From Nitrosopumilaceae archaeon (lineage in GTDB: Archaea > Thermoproteota > Nitrososphaeria > Nitrososphaerales > Nitrosopumilaceae): a DNA stretch of 6,831 bases. This document shows, in pieces, positions 1 to 4,951 of this stretch. Numbering within the stretch: position 1 is the first letter of the stretch; the number at the start of each line of letters is the position of its first letter. The translations under genes were made by a program, and so were the position numbers. A model generated the notes under the pieces. It was not told the origin of the DNA, ran no database searches, and saw only the letters and a list, made by a program, of their open reading frames with translations. Location of the stretch: positions 1-6,831 of the forward strand of contig RKRU01000212.1 of the NCBI GenBank assembly GCA_007571225.1, given 5' to 3'.

Positions 1-246
1 TGTTAGAAGACAGGCGTAGAACAGGTTCTTGCGGGAGAGTTTGACGCTATCTATAAATCAGCGTACGTTCTAGCAGGTGCGGATCAGAAGTCAACCTGTA
101 GTAACCCTAGCGCTGTCGGGATTTTTATCATAGGTGTTTACATCCATCGTAAATAATTTACCAAATTTGTGCCTAGAATTGGTCATTTAGGCGTGGGAGA
201 CATAAACAGTCGCCATACATGCACACACATACACACATGCATACAG
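1..246. other. Non-coding region downstream of aIF5B, no convincing gene
   Basis: No tRNA, rRNA or ordinary start-to-stop gene was found on either strand. On the plus strand one frame stays open from the TAG at 4-6 to the TAA at 154-156 and reads partly protein-like (for example VEQVLAGEFDAIYKSAYVL). It has no ATG, GTG or TTG near its beginning, so it is at most a gene remnant. A perfect 13-nt inverted repeat, gtaaat-a-atttac, lies at 149-161. A TATA-like ctataaatc occurs at 51-59 with no start codon at a fitting distance. I see no clear T-run terminator for the minus-strand operon that ends at 247; the AT-rich inverted repeat is the nearest candidate. Confidence 0.5.
214..245. repeat. 32-nt alternating pyrimidine-purine tract (CA/TG-rich)
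   Basis: From 214 to 245 every base alternates pyrimidine then purine without interruption, mostly as CA steps with a few TA and TG steps. It includes the near-mirrored ends ATGCAC and ACATGCAT. It begins one base after the aIF5B stop codon on the minus strand. A further alternating stretch lies at 251-261, inside the last codons of aIF5B. Alternating Y-R DNA can adopt left-handed Z-form under negative supercoiling; that role here is inference. The simple repeat could also just be slippage-prone filler. Confidence 0.75.
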
Positions 247-2049
247 TCAGTACGCGTATGCCGGGTCCTTTGCCCTCTGGATGCGCACTATCTCATCTAG
301 CGTCTCCTGCTCTTCTGCAGTCAGCTTGTACAGGAACCGTCCAAGCAAAGCCTTTGCCTCGCGTGACGCGGGTGCAGTATAATATGCCCTCCCCTCGACA
401 ACCTGTCTTCCAACTGTTGCATTCTGGACAGAGCATGCTACCTCCTCGCCTGCGCGTGCGGCTGGGACGGTCTTTCTGTCAAGCTGCAGCTGGTGTATGC
501 TTCCAACCCTGCGTCCTGTCTCGTCTATAAACGGAACCTTCTGGCGCAGCACGCCTGCATCCACCCGTATTCCAAATACTGCGGGGTTGTTGTTTCGAAA
601 GGCCATGCCCTTTAGAAATGTAAACTTGGCCACGGGGGTTATCTCTGCAAATATTGCATCGTCAATATGGGCCGTGTCGTCTGCCACCCACATATTATAA
701 TCGTCTATGAGGCTGTAGATCACCCTATTCTCAAATATGCGGATGTGGCTGGTCTCAGACTCCTCCCTTGCATCGGGTAGCACCCTTACACCAAATGCCA
801 ACACGACTCCCAAGTGTCTATCTTTCTCCTTTATCGCCTTTGCCTGCACCACATCGCGCCTGTTTACGGGGCCGATATCGGCCTTTGCTACGGGAACGCC
901 CGCACTGCCCAGCATTGCAGTAGTTGCCTCAAGCGAGCCTATCGTATCACACTTTAGCGTAACGCCGCTTGTTTGCGTGTCATCTACAAAGACTGATTCC
1001 ATCTCGTTTTTTATCATGCCTGCAAACCTCTCGGCCTCCTCCTCGCTAGATGCCACGTACAGCGTACTTCCGGGCAATATCCCGTCGAGATCTGCCGAAG
1101 CTATCTTGAGGCCTGCAGCAGCATCCACCTTATCTACCTGCGTGAACTTGTCCCTCGGATCGCGCATCTCGTCAAGCGGCTTTGGCAGGAGTATGGCCTT
1201 TGGCCTAGTCGTTATTACGGCGTCTCGCTTTGCCATTACAATTGTGTTGTCCCTCTTTATGGTGCCGTCTATCAGTATGATGTTGGCAGTGGGGCCCATC
1301 CCCACCTCGTCGTTGACCTCCAGTACTATGCCGCGTGGCACCTTGTCCCTCCGGTCAAGGCGCTTTTGCAGGTACTGCTGCGTCAGTCCGACCACCACGC
1401 TGAGCAGTTCGGGCATGCCGACGCCTGATCTGGCCGAGATGGGAACTATTGCAACCTCGCTCCTAAAGTCCCTTACGCGGTAGAACGCCTCTGACTTGTA
1501 CCCCTTTACGGACAGCGTCCCCACCACATCATAGATCTTCTGGTCAAGATCCGTACGTACGGATTCGTCCTGCTCCTTTATCGACTGCGTTATGAACATT
1601 GATTCAGAGCTGCTGCGCCAGCCAGATATCTGATCGCACTTGTTCAGCGCGACTACAAAGGGGACCTTTCTCTCGCTTAGTATGCCCAGACTCTCGGTGG
1701 TCTGCTGCTGGAATCCGCGGTTGACATCAATTACGAGTATGGCTATGTCTGCTGCAGATCCACCTCTGGAGCGCAGGTTGGTGAACACCTCGTGGCCGGG
1801 GGTGTCGATCACCAGTATTCCGGGTATGCCGTCTTTAGTCTGCAGCCTGTCGTACAGGTGCCCGCATGTCTGCCGTATCGTCTCGGTGGGCAGAAAACTG
1901 GCCCCTATATGCTGTGTGATACCTCCGGCCTCGCGGCCCTGTACCCCAGTACCGCGTATCCTGTCAAGAAGTGAGGTCTTGCCCGAGTCTACATGACCTA
2001 GAACTGCCACTATGGGCTGGCGTATGCTTTTTTGTGGTGGCTGCTGCAA
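247..2049 (-). CDS. infB: Translation initiation factor aIF5B (IF2 homologue), GTPase
   Basis: This is the universal translational GTPase aIF5B/IF2, which promotes ribosomal subunit joining and initiator-tRNA placement. The 600 aa match the usual archaeal length of about 600; the long N-terminal extensions of bacterial IF2 and eukaryotic eIF5B are absent. G-domain motifs are clear: GHVDSGKT at residues 18-25 (G1), DTPGH at 82-86 (G3), NKCD at 136-139 (G4) and SAR at 205-207 (G5). The beta-barrel domain II follows (about 225-340), then domain III and the C-terminal domain IV. The start is TTG, two codons after the ndk stop in the same frame. No start is possible further upstream, and the next Met falls beyond the G1 motif. 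A GTGA that includes the ndk TGA lies 6 nt before it. It is the last gene of the ribosomal operon and probably translationally coupled to ndk. Confidence 0.97.
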   Translation of the reverse strand: MQQPPQKSIRQPIVAVLGHVDSGKTSLLDRIRGTGVQGREAGGITQHIGASFLPTETIRQTCGHLYDRLQTKDGIPGILVIDTPGHEVFTNLRSRGGSAADIAILVIDVNRGFQQQTTESLGILSERKVPFVVALNKCDQISGWRSSSESMFITQSIKEQDESVRTDLDQKIYDVVGTLSVKGYKSEAFYRVRDFRSEVAIVPISARSGVGMPELLSVVVGLTQQYLQKRLDRRDKVPRGIVLEVNDEVGMGPTANIILIDGTIKRDNTIVMAKRDAVITTRPKAILLPKPLDEMRDPRDKFTQVDKVDAAAGLKIASADLDGILPGSTLYVASSEEEAERFAGMIKNEMESVFVDDTQTSGVTLKCDTIGSLEATTAMLGSAGVPVAKADIGPVNRRDVVQAKAIKEKDRHLGVVLAFGVRVLPDAREESETSHIRIFENRVIYSLIDDYNMWVADDTAHIDDAIFAEITPVAKFTFLKGMAFRNNNPAVFGIRVDAGVLRQKVPFIDETGRRVGSIHQLQLDRKTVPAARAGEEVACSVQNATVGRQVVEGRAYYTAPASREAKALLGRFLYKLTAEEQETLDEIVRIQRAKDPAYAY

Positions 2050-2055
2050 GTCGTC

Positions 2056-2457
2056 TCACTCAAAGACCACCCTTGATTCATGATTAAAACTTTCCTCAGA
2101 GTCCGAGGCGTGTATTATGTTGTCTGTAAACCCGAGTCCATAGTCGCCGCGTATGGAGCCAGGCTCGGCCTCAAAGGACTTGGTAGATCCTATCATTATG
2201 CGTACAGTCGATACGGCGTGGCCCCCCTCTATTACGGCTGCCACCACGGGCCCCGAACAGATAAACGACACAAGCTCGCCAAAGAAGGGCTTTTCCCTGT
2301 GTACCTCGTAGAACCTCTCTGCTTGGCTTTCTGTAAATTTGAAGAGCTTGAGCTGTATAATGTCGAATCCCTTCTGCTCGAACCTAGCAAGTATGGGGCC
2401 GACCAGCTTTCTTGATACGGCGTCGGGTTTTATCATAAATAGTGTCTGTTCTGTCAA
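2056..2457 (-). CDS. ndk: Nucleoside diphosphate kinase
   Basis: Ndk transfers the gamma phosphate of ATP to other (d)NDPs through a phospho-histidine, in the cytoplasm. At 133 aa it is close to the usual 135-150. The signature NIIHASDS contains the catalytic His at residue 116, the nucleotide-binding Lys is in FMIKPDA (residue 10), and PGSIRGDYG matches the conserved PGTIRGDF region. The family's TNP before it reads TKS here. The frame is open back to 2568, but that extension lies inside L24e and reads as nonsense. The TTG at 2457 gives a normal N-terminus (MTEQTLFMIKPDA) and sits 8 nt behind a perfect AGGAGG. It starts 2 nt after the L24e stop and ends 6 nt before aIF5B, the archaeal arrangement that links nucleotide balance with translation genes. 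Confidence 0.96.
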   Translation of the reverse strand: MTEQTLFMIKPDAVSRKLVGPILARFEQKGFDIIQLKLFKFTESQAERFYEVHREKPFFGELVSFICSGPVVAAVIEGGHAVSTVRIMIGSTKSFEAEPGSIRGDYGLGFTDNIIHASDSEESFNHESRVVFE

Positions 2458-2459
2458 AA

Positions 2460-2660
2460 TTACTTCCTCCTGATTCCTCCTTTGACGTACTTTCCAGTCC
2501 ACTTTAGCTTTCGCGGATCGCGCTTGAGTACGAGGGCGTTCTTTTTGCATTTGGATGAGCAGAACCACAGTATGGACCCGTCGTTTTTGGCCAGCATCGT
2601 GCCGGCCCCCTTTGGGACGGGCCTGTCACAAAAGCTGCAAGGTTTTACGAGAAGATCCAT
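2460..2660 (-). CDS. rpl24e: Large ribosomal subunit protein L24e (eL24)
   Basis: This is a small zinc-binding protein of the archaeal/eukaryotic 50S/60S subunit, 66 aa and of normal archaeal length. The treble-clef zinc site is intact: C8-x2-C11 (CSFC) and C34-x3-C38 (CSSKC). Between them runs the typical GxGTM...DGSILWFCSSKC segment. The basic tail (KRDPRKLKWTGKYVK) is rRNA-binding. The ATG at 2658-2660 is 7 nt downstream of the S28e stop. The AGTGA formed around that stop sits 7 nt before the ATG and can serve as its ribosome-binding site. It is third in the operon and overlaps no neighbour. Confidence 0.96.
   Translation of the reverse strand: MDLLVKPCSFCDRPVPKGAGTMLAKNDGSILWFCSSKCKKNALVLKRDPRKLKWTGKYVKGGIRRK
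2466..2471 (-). promoter_or_regulatory. Shine-Dalgarno site that fixes the ndk TTG start
   Basis: AGGAGG on the minus strand lies within the last codons of L24e (Arg-Arg) and ends 8 nt upstream of the TTG at 2457. It is the strongest ribosome-binding site in the window and the main reason to prefer TTG over the longer open frame. It presumably offsets the weaker TTG start codon. Confidence 0.85.
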
Positions 2661-2667
2661 GGTATGG

Positions 2668-2913
2668 TCACTTTATCTTTTTGGCTTCCCGCTCAGTCTC
2701 CCTCAACATGAGGATCTCGCCTAGCCTGATTGCTCCCTTTACGTTTCTGGTAAGTATACGTCCGGTGTCCTTCCCGCTCAGTATGCGCACTCTGACCTGT
2801 ATGACCTCGCCTGCTATGCCGGTCCTTCCGACTATCTGAATTACTTCTGACTGTACAACATCATCAGTGGCAGCAGCAGCAGCAGCCGATGTGCCGGCAG
2901 ACTGGGTGCTCAT
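2668..2913 (-). CDS. rps28e: Small ribosomal subunit protein S28e (eS28)
   Basis: This is a 30S protein of the archaeal/eukaryotic set with an OB-like beta barrel near the mRNA exit path. The core is clear at residues 22-81: [20 protein letters not shown], then [18 protein letters not shown], and the family's C-terminal [11 protein letters not shown]. It is 81 aa long, slightly extended at the N-terminus by a low-complexity stretch (residues 2-16, Ser/Thr/Ala-rich) with six consecutive alanines encoded by five GCT and one GCC. Its ATG overlaps the L7Ae stop as ATGA (2910-2913), indicating coupled translation. Confidence 0.95.
   Translation of the reverse strand: MSTQSAGTSAAAAAATDDVVQSEVIQIVGRTGIAGEVIQVRVRILSGKDTGRILTRNVKGAIRLGEILMLRETEREAKKIK
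2871..2886 (-). repeat. GCT triplet repeat coding the Ala tract of S28e
   Basis: Five consecutive GCT codons (read on the minus strand) followed by GCC encode Ala10-Ala15 of S28e. A pure triplet run can expand or contract by slippage without a frameshift. The Ala run lies in the disordered-looking N-terminal extension ahead of the conserved core. Confidence 0.8.
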
Positions 2914-3296
2914 CTGTCAGACGCGCCGTCCTTTATCTTGGAGATGGATGAGACTACCTGTTCTACAATGTGCTGCGCATCGCCTGCATCTAAAATGGCA
3001 GCTGCTGCAGATGTAATGTCTATTCCCAACGACTTGCCCAGATCTTGCTTTGAGGGCACAAACGCGTATGCTGCACCCTGCTCGTCGCACAGGATTGGCA
3101 GGTGCGCGACAACCTCGGGCGGCTCTACGTCCTCTGCTATTACTATGAGTTTTGATATGCCGCGCTCGATCGCCTTTGTCGCCTCGTTTGTTCCCTTTTT
3201 GACCTTGCCGCTTGTCGATGCCACGCGGACAGCCTCCAGTATGGGGCTTACCAAGTCTTCGGGGGTCTCGAATTTAACATAATATGCCTTTGTCGT
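2910..3296 (-). CDS. rpl7ae: Ribosomal protein L7Ae (eL8), probable ACG start
   Basis: L7Ae binds kink-turn RNA: it is a 50S protein and in archaea also the core of box C/D and H/ACA RNPs and of RNase P. The signature is intact: [13 protein letters not shown], then [24 protein letters not shown], and the [12 protein letters not shown] segment. The first standard start in frame is TTG at 3254, but it drops the conserved first strand. The frame upstream reads [14 protein letters not shown], which fits relatives. Between it and the in-frame TGA at 3303-3305 there is no ATG, GTG or TTG. ACG at 3294-3296 gives [15 protein letters not shown] (128 aa, normal size) and lies 6 nt behind GGTGA. I therefore annotate ACG; a sequencing error of ATG is the alternative. 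It is the first gene of the operon and overlaps S28e by 4 nt. Confidence 0.9.
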   Translation of the reverse strand, partial: TTKAYYVKFETPEDLVSPILEAVRVASTSGKVKKGTNEATKAIERGISKLIVIAEDVEPPEVVAHLPILCDEQGAAYAFVPSKQDLGKSLGIDITSAAAAILDAGDAQHIVEQVVSSISKIKDGASDR

Positions 3297-3302
3297 ATAC
3301 AG

Positions 3303-3307
3303 TCACC
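3303..3307 (-). promoter_or_regulatory. GGTGA ribosome-binding site of L7Ae
   Basis: GGTGA on the minus strand matches the archaeal Shine-Dalgarno (complement of the 16S 3' end) and ends 6 nt before the proposed ACG codon. The same GTGA-6/7-nt geometry occurs in front of aIF5B and L24e, which supports placing the L7Ae start at 3296. The TGA inside it also closes the L7Ae frame, so no longer protein is possible. Confidence 0.65.
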
Positions 3308-3337
3308 TTCTTGTGGATCATTCTTCGTTACGAGTCG

Positions 3338-3357
3338 CTATATATGGTTTTAAAAGT
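3338..3357 (-). promoter_or_regulatory. TATA region of the ribosomal operon promoter
   Basis: Read on the minus strand, CTTTTAAAACCATATATAG contains two TATA-like elements, TTTTAAAA (about 3348-3355) and ATATATA (about 3338-3344). With the usual archaeal spacing of about 25 nt, transcription would begin near 3315-3327. That leaves a 20-30 nt leader that includes the GGTGA. Which box is used cannot be told from sequence alone. Confidence 0.6.
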
Positions 3358-3561
3358 GTTTTATTCTGCATCCTGTCTCTCTTGTGCCTGACGCCACAGC
3401 AGACTGCTAATTTGCCATGATCGGCGCGTAACCGTATGTTTGGTGCAAACAACCTGCCAAATTCGTATCTGGGATCAGCTGTTCGAGGGACTCGTGTGGT
3501 CGCATCGGCGCCGTTCTATACTGTAATACCGACATGGCGCAGGTATCTGATCTGCTGCGCC
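3358..3561. other. Divergent spacer, no gene recognised
   Basis: This is the left part of the 466-nt region between the minus-strand operon and the HEAT gene. It holds no credible gene. A plus-strand frame is open from 3436 into the HEAT gene but its translation is Cys/Leu/Tyr-rich and low in charge, unlike the downstream protein. A 13-codon ORF (ATG at 3534, MAQVSDLLRLPRL) ends in the first repeat unit. No tRNA-like or T-run structure is apparent. Confidence 0.5.
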
Positions 3562-3727
3562 TGCCTCGTTTGTAGTATGGTGTACTGTACTCTACCTACA
3601 TATGCCGTGATTGCCTCGTTTGCGTTGTTATATTCAGGCGTACTGTACTCTACCTACACTTGTTGCGCCTGCCTCGTTTGCGTTGTTATATTCAGGCGTA
3701 CTGTACTCTACCTATACATGCCGCGAC
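3562..3727 (+). repeat. 58-bp tandem repeat, three units, upstream of the HEAT gene
   Basis: Units begin with tgcctcgtttg at 3562, 3612 and 3670; a decayed fourth starts at 3728 (tgcctatattg). Units 2 and 3 are 58 bp and nearly identical over their first 45 bases. Unit 1 lacks 8 bp before its core. The core GTAC-T-GTAC recurs at 3582, 3640 and 3698, exactly 58 bp apart, always followed by tctacctac or tctacctat. The last 11 bases alternate: units 1 and 3 end in an atgccgtgat/atgccgcgac type, unit 2 in ttgttgcgcc, which suggests a dimeric duplication history. Units 2 and 3 also carry ttatatt (3628, 3686). A 58-bp period is not a multiple of three, so the repeat is not protein-coding in origin. 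It is probably regulatory or simply duplicated promoter DNA. Confidence 0.85.
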
Positions 3728-3729
3728 TG

Positions 3730-3738
3730 CCTATATTG
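3730..3738 (+). promoter_or_regulatory. Putative TATA box of the HEAT operon
   Basis: cctatattg is centred about 29 nt before the ATG at 3763, the spacing expected for a leaderless archaeal transcript; no Shine-Dalgarno is seen before this ATG. The box lies in the decayed fourth repeat unit. An equivalent ttatatt in unit 3 (3686-3692) lies about 29 nt before another in-frame ATG at 3718, an alternative start. Confidence 0.45.
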
Positions 3739-3762
3739 CTTCTTAACATTATTAACCAAAAG

Positions 3763-4353
3763 ATGTCTACCGGTGGCATGTTGAGTAAGATTGTGGAGAT
3801 TCTAGAATCTGGTGATAGCGCCAACAAGATCAGTGTTCTGGAAGGATTGGTGGGAGAGGATCGCCCGGACATTATCGAGAAAATGATAGCGCGCCTTGAT
3901 GATAATAACATCCAGGTGAGGGGAGAGGCGTTCAGCTCCCTTGTACTGAATAAGAACCACATATCCGGACATCTGATCAAGAGTCTAAATTCTGGAAGCA
4001 GGAATATTCGAGGCTTTGTCTCACTCATACTTGCAAACCGGAATGAGACTGTGGCTATTCCAGACCTGATCAGGCTTGCCGGCGACGAGAGATCTATGGT
4101 GAGGTCGTGCGCGGTAGGCGCCCTAGGGCATTTGCATGCGGGGGATGCAGGTGCGGGGGACGTGATGCTGAAACTACTGCTTGATAAGAATGTGGATGTG
4201 AAGAAGAGCGCGGCCCATGCGGTGGTTACAAACGACGTAGGGATACCGCGGGTTCTGATGGAGCGCGTCTCAGTAGAGTGGGTAAAAGATACTACTGCCG
4301 ATCCAGAACTGGGGATGCTACTTGAGCGGCTGGAGGGATGTGTGCGAAGATGA
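3763..4353 (+). CDS. HEAT-repeat protein, function unknown
   Basis: A 196-aa soluble protein made of helical repeats of about 30 residues. Four repeats can be read with a shared second-helix signature (hydrophobic-Arg/Lys-x-x-Ala/Val): about 36-60 (IIEKMIARL..NIQVRGEAFSSL), 68-91 (HLIKSLNSGSRNIRGFVSLIL), 98-122 (IPDLIRLAGDERSMVRSCAV) and 132-155 (VMLKLLLDKNVDVKKSAAHAV). This is the HEAT/PBS-lyase-like type, which normally acts as a protein-binding scaffold; no catalytic motif is seen. I chose the ATG at 3763 because composition becomes normal there and a TATA box fits leaderless transcription. The frame is open to 3436, and ATG 3718 is possible. The stop overlaps the next small ORF as ATGA, so it is first in a likely three-gene operon. 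The partner and role are unknown. Confidence 0.8.
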   Translation: MSTGGMLSKIVEILESGDSANKISVLEGLVGEDRPDIIEKMIARLDDNNIQVRGEAFSSLVLNKNHISGHLIKSLNSGSRNIRGFVSLILANRNETVAIPDLIRLAGDERSMVRSCAVGALGHLHAGDAGAGDVMLKLLLDKNVDVKKSAAHAVVTNDVGIPRVLMERVSVEWVKDTTADPELGMLLERLEGCVRR

Positions 4354-4384
4354 ATACAGAGATGAATACAGAGATGAGTACTGA
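4349..4384 (+). repeat. 12-bp tandem repeat across the HEAT stop codon
   Basis: gatgaatacaga occurs at 4349-4360 and 4361-4372 exactly, then as gatgagtactga at 4373-4384. The first copy contains the HEAT gene's TGA. A 12-bp period preserves frame, and in the overlapping small ORF it encodes MNTE, MNTE, MSTE. It also places three ATG codons in the same frame, multiplying possible starts. Confidence 0.85.
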
Positions 4385-4442
4385 ATGTCGTGATGGCCGC
4401 CAGCCGGATGCGGCCGCACCATGTGGATGGGGTTCAAAATGA
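4350..4442 (+). CDS. Small ORF (30 aa) linking the HEAT gene to the 76-aa gene
   Basis: The ORF begins with the ATG of an ATGA that overlaps the HEAT stop, and ends with the TGA of another ATGA that overlaps the ATG of the next gene. That double overlap is the main reason to report it. Its product starts with three repeats (MNTE, MNTE, MSTE) followed by a polar Arg/Asp/Ala/Pro-rich tail with two Cys, about 30 aa. A GGAGGG lies 12 nt before the first ATG, and the repeated ATGs give alternatives. No homologue is recognised. It may be a real peptide or only a translational bridge that carries ribosomes to the next gene. Confidence 0.45.
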   Translation: MNTEMNTEMSTECRDGRQPDAAAPCGWGSK

Positions 4443-4669
4443 CGACAGAAAATCTTGGAATAACGTCGTCATACGAGGAGTGGCTTGAGGAGTTTATTGT
4501 AATAAACTCCGATCTCAGTAGGGGTGTTTCTGGTTATCCGCTGACCCGGAAAGAATATTATGAACGGTATCTTGGCCCAGACATAGAGCCGCGCAGTATA
4601 TACGAACGGCATCTTGCTCTGATGAAGGAGCTACGGTCAAGGGGGGCCATAACAACGGAAGGTGACTAA
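4439..4669 (+). CDS. Uncharacterised acidic protein (76 aa)
   Basis: A small, charged, soluble protein with no membrane segment, signal peptide, Cys pair or known motif. It is Glu/Tyr/Arg-rich, mostly predicted-helical by eye (YEEWLEEFIVI, then RKEYYERYLG and YERHLALMKELRSRG). Two similar segments, YYERYLGP and IYERHLAL, may mark a weak internal repeat. The frame is also open to ATGs at 4421 and 4427, but the ATG at 4439 forms an ATGA overlap with the preceding small ORF, so I prefer it. It is third in the HEAT operon and ends in TAA. The function is not recognised. Confidence 0.6.
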   Translation: MTTENLGITSSYEEWLEEFIVINSDLSRGVSGYPLTRKEYYERYLGPDIEPRSIYERHLALMKELRSRGAITTEGD

Positions 4670-4732
4670 TGTATGCCTCTAGTGACTGCCTTATCTGTGG
4701 TACTTGTATGTGGATTGTGGGATCTGTGTGCC

Positions 4733-4839
4733 CAGAATAACCGATCCCATCTGAGCTGCTCGTGTGGGCTTAAGCCTGCTAGAATGCACAATTTGGAGAG
4801 AAACAGAATAACCGATCCCATCTGAGCTGCCCGTGTGGG
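4733..4839. repeat. Pair of 36-bp direct repeats separated by 35 bp
   Basis: Copies at 4733-4768 and 4804-4839 share cagaataaccgatcccatc followed by tgagctg(c)(t/c)cgtgtggg, with a single difference (t at 4760, c at 4831). Flanks and the 35-bp spacer do not match each other. The spacer begins with a palindrome, ggcttaagcc (4767-4776, overlapping the repeat end). A gggatc at 4719-4724 pairs with the gatccc of copy 1, and TCCCA/TGGGA in copy 2 can form a short stem. The geometry equals that of a one-spacer CRISPR, but with only two copies and no cas gene in the window it may equally be a duplicated control site. The rest of 4670-4951 contains no gene that I can support. Confidence 0.8.
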
Positions 4840-4868
4840 ACTGCGGCCGCTTAGGTATGCTGCCAGAA

Positions 4869-4884
4869 CGCTTGATTCCAAGCG
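4869..4884. repeat. Short inverted repeat
   Basis: cgctt-gattcc-aagcg forms a 5-bp stem with a 6-nt loop. It lies 30 nt downstream of the second 36-bp repeat and 40 nt upstream of the TATA box of the HNH region. There is no T-run after it, so a terminator is not supported; it could be an operator-like site or chance. Confidence 0.4.
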
Positions 4885-4923
4885 ACAGGCAACTGTTTAC
4901 GTCCCTTGAACTTGAATATCTAA

Positions 4924-4932
4924 TTATATATA
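4924..4932 (+). promoter_or_regulatory. TATA box of the HNH gene region
   Basis: ttatatata is the best TATA-like element in the window, set in AT-rich DNA. Its centre lies about 24 nt before the ATG at 4952, the classical distance to an archaeal start site. The transcript would then begin at or just before that ATG, and the HNH gene would be preceded by about 140 nt of RNA carrying two mini-ORFs. Confidence 0.6.
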
Positions 4933-4951
4933 CAAATTTGTTAAATCATCT

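Noticed and set aside
219..700. Plus-strand open frames beginning in the CA-rich tract and at 497
   Set aside because: Both are antisense to the C-terminal coding part of aIF5B; the His/Thr run of the first comes from the simple repeat.
737..1483. 248-codon plus-strand open frame
   Set aside because: It lies wholly antisense to the highly conserved aIF5B gene; the Ser/Thr/Ala-rich translation shows no domain and no promoter or ribosome-binding site.
1640..1996. Plus-strand open frames opposite the aIF5B G domain
   Set aside because: They are shadows of the conserved GTPase motifs on the minus strand.
2458..2568. N-terminal extension of Ndk to 2568
   Set aside because: It lies within L24e, is not Ndk-like, and the TTG at 2457 has a perfect Shine-Dalgarno site.
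2080..2839. Plus-strand open frames opposite ndk, L24e and S28e
   Set aside because: The minus-strand proteins are certain; the opposite frames lack recognisable content.
4733..4839. Calling the two repeats a CRISPR array
   Set aside because: Only two copies, no leader, no cas genes in view; kept as a direct repeat with the resemblance noted as a finding.
4666..4881. 71-codon minus-strand open frame through the 36-bp repeats
   Set aside because: The 71-bp repeat period would change the reading frame, the start has no signals and the translation has no domain; the repeats explain the sequence better.
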